Source: Hepatocystis sp. ex Piliocolobus tephrosceles
Taxonomy: Eukaryota; Apicomplexa; Aconoidasida; Haemosporida; Plasmodiidae
Reading direction: 5' to 3'
Assembly: GCA_902459845.2 (NCBI GenBank)
Contig: CABPSV020000489.1
Coordinates: forward strand, 1 to 10,615
Length of the DNA stretch: 10,615 nucleotides
Of the stretch, positions 6,452 through 10,615 are shown piece by piece. The position numbers and the translations under genes are program-made. How positions within the stretch are numbered: the first letter of the stretch is position 1; every line of letters begins with the position of its first letter. The notes under the pieces are model-generated. The model was not told where the DNA came from and searched no databases. It saw nothing but the letters and a program-made list of their open reading frames with translations.

Positions 6452-9400
6452 ATGAAAGAAACAATTTCAATGGACAATTTAAAATGTAAAAGTAATCACC
6501 ATTTAGATAATAACAAAATGCAAAAATCTTTTATTAAAATTATAAAGAAGGATAGTTTTCGTTTTATTTTCCTGTTTTCTGTAATTTTTTTATTTTTCAT
6601 TAATTTATCACAATGTCAAATAGCAAAAAAAAAAGTTTCTGTAAGTGAAATAAATTTCGATAGTGCAGTGGATGATGTCCAATGGTGTGGTGTAAATCAT
6701 ACGACTGTTTTAGTAAAAACTGTAAAAGGAAAATTATATAGAAGTTTAGATGGAGGTAAAATATGGATGAATATAACAAGTACTTTATCTGATCTTGGAA
6801 ATAATAAAAATGACAAAGTTGATGAAAAGAATGAAAATTCATCATCAAATAATAACGAATTACTTGTAGTTGATATGATTATTGTAAATCCAGCTGATAA
6901 AAATGTTGTTATAATTATTGGTAGTCAAAAAAATCATTATATATCTACAAATGCTGCCGAAACATTTCGATTAATTAATTATAAAAACCGAATTAATTTT
7001 TGGCAATTTCATAGTACTAAAACTAGTTGGGCATTAGTTTCTTCTTGGACTGCAGCTTGTTATGTATCAGATGATAAAAATGGTGATTGTATGCAAACAT
7101 TATCTTTTACCAACGATTTAGGACAAACATTTCAATTGTTAGATATTTATATTGTACAATTTAGTTGGGGTGAAAAAGGATCTAAATTTGAAGATGTAAT
7201 TTATTATACAAGACATAAAACCAAAAGTGGACATCAACAAAGATTTAGTGGTTGGTCTAAAGATGTTGATTTTGTATCTACATCTAATTTTGGAAAAACT
7301 ACAGATATATTAGTTAAACAAGGTAATAAATTTTTAATATCAAATGGTTATATATTTGTAGCTACATTAAATGATGTAATTAAACAAACAGTTAATATGA
7401 TGGTTTCAACTGATTATGGAAAAACATTTAATAAAGCAAAGTTACCTGATAATATACATGAAAAATCTTATACTGTATTAGATACATCAGAAGGTGCTAT
7501 TATGTTACATGTAAATCATGGAACATCAGGTGATCGAATTAATACTGGTAATGTATATATATCAGATGCATCTGGTTTAAATTATTCATTATCTTTACCT
7601 AATAATATAAGAACTGCCACAGGTGAATGTGAATTTGATAGAGTTTTAAGTTTAGAAGGAGTATATATAGCCAATTTTTTAGATAATATTGATGAAATTA
7701 AAGATGATGATTTAAAATTTAATAATTTTAAATTAGATATAGATGAAGACATAGATAATATGCAAACAAATGTTGAAATGAGAAAAAAAAAAACAGTAAA
7801 AGGAAAAAATGAAGATTTAGTTAGAACTGTTATTTCTTTTAATAAAGGTGGACATTGGTCTTATTTAAAAGCACCAAAAGTAGATAGTTTAGGAAATAAA
7901 TATGATTGTGGTGATAATTGTTATTTACATTTACATGGTATAACAAATTATCATCAATATGCACCTTTTTATTCAGTTGAAAATGCAGTAGGTATTATAA
8001 TGGGTACAGGTAATGTTGGTTCTCATTTAAGATATGAAAGTGATGAAGTTAATACATTTTTATCAAGAGATGGAGGAGTTACATGGATAGAAGCACATAA
8101 AGGACCATATATTTATGAATATGGAGATCATGGTGGTTTAATAGTTATGGCAGATGATTTACGTAAAACTAGTCAAATTGTATTTAGTTGGAATGAAGGA
8201 CAAAGTTGGTTTGATTTTGAATTAGGACAATATTCAATAGATATTGATAATATTGTAGCAGAACCAAATTCATCTACTGTCGAATTTTTAGTTTATGGTA
8301 CACGTAATGATATAGGTGTTTTATATCATTTAGATTTTAATTCTTTAGGGCAACCTTTATGTAAAGGTATTTGGGCAGCAGATTCAGTTTCATCAGATTA
8401 TGAAACATGGACACCTTCTAGTGGATCTTTTAGTGATAAATGTATATTAGGTAGAAAAATTACTTACACCAGAAGAAAAAAAACTTCTGAATGTTTTAAT
8501 GGAAAAGATTTAAAGCGTGTTGTAGATAAAAAACCATGTGAATGTACACCTGAAGATTATGAATGTGAAACTGGTTTTATGCGAAAAATTGGAAGTTTTG
8601 AATGTAAACCAACGGATCCTACATTAACAGTAGAAGGATGTACTAGTAGTTCTTATTTTTATGCAGATGCTTATCGAAAGGTTCCTGGTGATATTTGTGT
8701 GAACGGTTGGATACCTCAGAAGGTCCCTGTCCCTTGTCCCGCCTACGCCCCATTCCACACAAGTAAAAAATATATATGAAAAAAACGGCAAAAAAAAATA
8801 TACATATATATATATACGAAATAAAAAATAGAAACCCCATATCGATATTATGTACGTGTATGTTCACATTTGCCCCCTTTTTCCCTTTCTCATTAGGTGC
8901 CAAGTCAATCCTATTAATAATTTTTGTCATGGGTCTTATTATGCTCATAGTTACATACGTTTGCAGAAATCCTAAATTGAAAGCAGTGTTTTATAATTAT
9001 GGTAACATATAATTTTGTTACATTTGTGTTTACATTTGTCTACATTTGTCTACATTTGTCTACATTTGTCTACATTTGTCTACATTTGTCTACATTTGTC
9101 TACATTTGTCTACATTTGTCTACATTTGTCTACATTTGTCTACATTTGTCTACATTTGTCTACATTTGTCTACATTTGTCTACATGTGTCTACGTTTGTC
9201 TACATGTGTCTACATGTGTCTACGTTTGTCTACATGTGTCTACATGTGTCTACGTTTGTCTACATGTGTCTACGTTTGTCTACATGTGTCTACATTTGTC
9301 TACATTTGTCTACATTTGTCGACGTTTGTTAGTTCACCCACCAGTCTGTTTTCACTCATTTTATTATTCTCACATGGTTCCATTTTTCTTATCGCAGGCT

Positions 9401-9972
9401 TCGATACATTTGAACAAGTCAAATACTCAGTGATCAAAACAAAAAGGAACAACGCCAACAACGTGTTTGAACCAGAGATGGACTTTATCGATGCTGAACA
9501 AGTAATAACCAAAAAAAACGTTTTTTTTTTTTTTTTTTTTTTTTTTTGGTGCACCTTTTTTTTATAAATATTATTTTTTTTTACTTAACTATAAACAATG
9601 TTTAGATACATATACGAATGCATGTATATGAATCAAAATTTTGTCATCGTGTTGACCTGTCATTATTAGTATTTGACGTGTTTTGAAAATCAGATATATA
9701 CGTGTCCCTAACTATACATATATATACATATATATATCTTATACCAATTTTATAAATCACATTATTTTATTATATTTGTGCAAAAAAAATAATAATTACA
9801 GGAGGATAATGAAGAAGACGTACCAACACTTTTGTCATATTCCAGTGAAAGAAATGCAACAAGAAATAGTAATTTCAATTTAGCTAGGAACAGATCAAAT
9901 CTAAATCCTTATACCTCATCAAAAAACAATTCGAACCCTAAAACTTACATAGATAATATTGAATTATTGTAG
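6452..9972 (+). CDS. Sortilin (VPS10-domain sorting receptor), four exons, 896 aa
   Basis: This is a type I membrane receptor of the Golgi/endosome. Apicomplexan sortilins escort cargo to rhoptries and other apical organelles. The exons are 6452-8762, 8897-9001, 9398-9501 and 9802-9972; all introns are GT-AG and in phase. A recessed signal sequence is seen (hydrophobic core about 38-51). Asp-box motifs of the VPS10 beta-propeller lie at 98-105 (SLDGGKIW), 165-172, 220-227, 276-283, 319-326 (STDYGKTF), 462-469, 538-545 (SRDGGVTW) and 579-586 (SWNEGQSW). Ten cysteines (637, 664, 681, 696, 698, 705, 718, 730, 749, 762) form the 10CC module. Exon 2 encodes the membrane helix (about 774-793), followed by a 103-aa cytosolic tail with YSVI (815-818), DVPTLL (846-851) and C-terminal DNIELL. 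Parasite-type low-complexity inserts occur at about 114-136 and 409-457. The ATG at 6452 gives the longest frame; Met7 is a possible alternative. The length is about that recalled for P. falciparum sortilin. Confidence 0.95.
8763..8896 (+). other. Sortilin intron 1
   Basis: This 134-nt intron has the donor ACAA|GTAAAA and the acceptor TTCTCATTAG|GTGCC, preceded by a clear pyrimidine-rich stretch. It separates the luminal 10CC module from the transmembrane exon and interrupts the codon of Ser771 after its first base. Without splicing, the frame ends after four more residues at a TGA (8777-8779), which would give a receptor without a membrane anchor. Confidence 0.9.
9002..9397 (+). other. Sortilin intron 2, 396 nt, mostly minisatellite
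   Basis: The donor is TATG|GTAACA and the acceptor is TCGCAG|GCTTC. The length is a multiple of three, so the frames of exons 2 and 3 coincide across it. The only in-frame stop is the TAA at 9010-9012, and the rest is open to the acceptor. Retention would stop the protein shortly after the membrane helix (residue 808), removing the sorting motifs of the tail. Confidence 0.9.
9031..9320 (+). repeat. Ten-bp minisatellite TACATTTGTC, 29 units, inside sortilin intron 2
   Basis: There are 29 consecutive 10-bp units with no insertions or deletions, plus degenerate copies at each edge (9019-9028, 9321-9330). Units 1-15 (9031-9180) are identical TACATTTGTC. Units 16-26 mix TACATGTGTC (B) and TACGTTTGTC (C) in the order B C B B C B B C B C B. 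Units 27-29 return to the first type. The BCB block repeats, showing 30-bp higher-order amplification. Because 10 is not a multiple of 3, the three plus frames give the same decapeptide (STFVYICLHL) in rotation, and all are open. Confidence 0.95.
9502..9801 (+). other. Sortilin intron 3, with poly(T) tract
   Basis: This 300-nt intron has the donor ACAA|GTAATA and the acceptor AATTACAG|GAGGAT. It contains a 27-T tract at 9521-9547 and TATA-rich repeats near 9715-9737. The phase is 0. Its length is also a multiple of three, but stops occur in the frame. It divides the acidic part of the cytosolic tail. Confidence 0.9.
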
Positions 9973-9999
9973 ATACACTTGAATTATTGTAGATATACA
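9961..9999 (+). repeat. Twenty-bp tandem duplication spanning the sortilin stop codon
   Basis: GAATTATTGTAGATACACTT at 9961-9980 is followed directly by a near copy from 9981 (GAATTATTGTAGATATAC). The first copy encodes the terminal Glu-Leu-Leu-stop. The second lies in the 3' untranslated region in a different frame, so it does not extend the protein. A poly(A) tract follows. Confidence 0.8.
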
Positions 10000-10583
10000 A
10001 AAAAAAAAAAAAAATAAAATAAAAAAAGTACAAAAAATGCAAAAATAGAATTAAACTTAACATTATGTATGAATATGCACGTGTGCATTTTTAACTTATC
10101 AAATATGATATACATTTACACTCGTGGGATAGTAATCTCTTCTTTTTAAAATTTAAAAATTGACCACCTTTAGTTTATCAAAGTTAAGAACAAAATAGTA
10201 CTAACAAAAAAAAAGAAAGAGCGCGTATTGTAACATTATACATACGAACATATATACATACGAACATATATACATATATATAATCATCTATTCAAGATGT
10301 TGTCTTACTACTATTATTGTTGTTGTCTACTCAATTGTTTGCCAGTTTGCTGTCATGATTATTATCACATTTTATTTTTTTATTTGTTCAAACATTTTTC
10401 TTTTAATATAACATTTAAAATATTGCTTTTTGTTAATTGTTTTATTTTTTTTTTTTTTTTTTTATTTACATAATTAGTTATAAATATATTTCTCTACATT
10501 AGCATACATATATATACATATATGTACATGCTAATTCAGTAATTTTTTTTTTTTCATAAGTATATTTCACTCTCTTGTGTAAA

Positions 10584-10615
<32 letters not shown>
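9973..10615. other. AT-rich flank downstream of sortilin, no gene seen
   Basis: This probably contains the sortilin 3' untranslated region. It holds A and T homopolymers (the longest a T run at about 10585-10610), a 16-bp direct repeat CGAACATATATACATA beginning near 10247, and TATACATA-type simple repeats near 10507. No protein-like open frame or RNA gene was recognised on either strand. Confidence 0.7.

Noticed and set aside
8643..8948. A 101-residue minus-strand open frame opposite the end of sortilin exon 1
   Set aside because: It is antisense to a well-supported coding exon and a transmembrane exon, and has no recognisable domain.
9015..9567. Three overlapping plus-strand open frames of STFVYICLHL repeats as a separate gene
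   Set aside because: They arise because a 10-bp repeat without stops is open in all frames. The region is bounded by good splice sites and is intron 2 of sortilin; one of the frames runs into sortilin exon 3 only because the intron length is a multiple of three.
9683..9883. A 66-residue plus-strand open frame across intron 3 and exon 4
   Set aside because: It reads exon 4 in a different frame from the supported sortilin tail and begins in TATA-rich intron sequence.

Overview
This window looks like nuclear DNA of a malaria parasite (genus Plasmodium). It is extremely A+T rich, with long homopolymers and AT microsatellites, short GT-AG introns, and asparagine/lysine-rich inserts in the proteins. 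The two genes found are also a recognisable apicomplexan pair. The species cannot be fixed from sequence alone. As far as I recall, the P. falciparum genome has the same two neighbours (calcineurin B and sortilin) on chromosome 14, so the block is probably conserved between species.

Layout: 1-666 is AT-rich flank downstream of the first gene. 667-2249 on the minus strand holds a six-exon gene for the calcineurin regulatory subunit B (177 aa, four EF-hands). All of its exon boundaries could be placed on GT/AG sites with matching phase. 2250-6451 is a 4.2-kb intergenic region between two divergent start codons. It carries long poly(A)/poly(T) tracts, several minisatellites, a 24-bp palindrome containing TGCATGCA, and a 15-bp array in which 11 units each contain a complete micro-ORF (ATG CAA AAA stop). 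6452-9972 on the plus strand holds a four-exon gene for a sortilin/VPS10-domain receptor (896 aa). Its second intron contains a 29-copy 10-bp minisatellite. 9973-10615 is AT-rich 3' flank.

The two proteins are not known to form one pathway. Calcineurin B is the calcium-sensing partner of the calcineurin phosphatase, used by apicomplexans in host-cell attachment and invasion. Sortilin is a Golgi/endosome escort receptor that routes cargo to the apical secretory organelles used in invasion. Both therefore serve invasion biology, and their divergent starts share one intergenic region.

The observations most worth follow-up are the tandem micro-uORF array upstream of sortilin, the three-frame-open intronic minisatellite inside a 3n-length intron, the abrupt shift in third-position base composition near the end of the first sortilin exon, and the 5-nt first coding exon of calcineurin B, which reads Met-Gly-stop if unspliced. 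No undescribed multi-gene system, mobile element, tRNA, rRNA or CRISPR array was seen.
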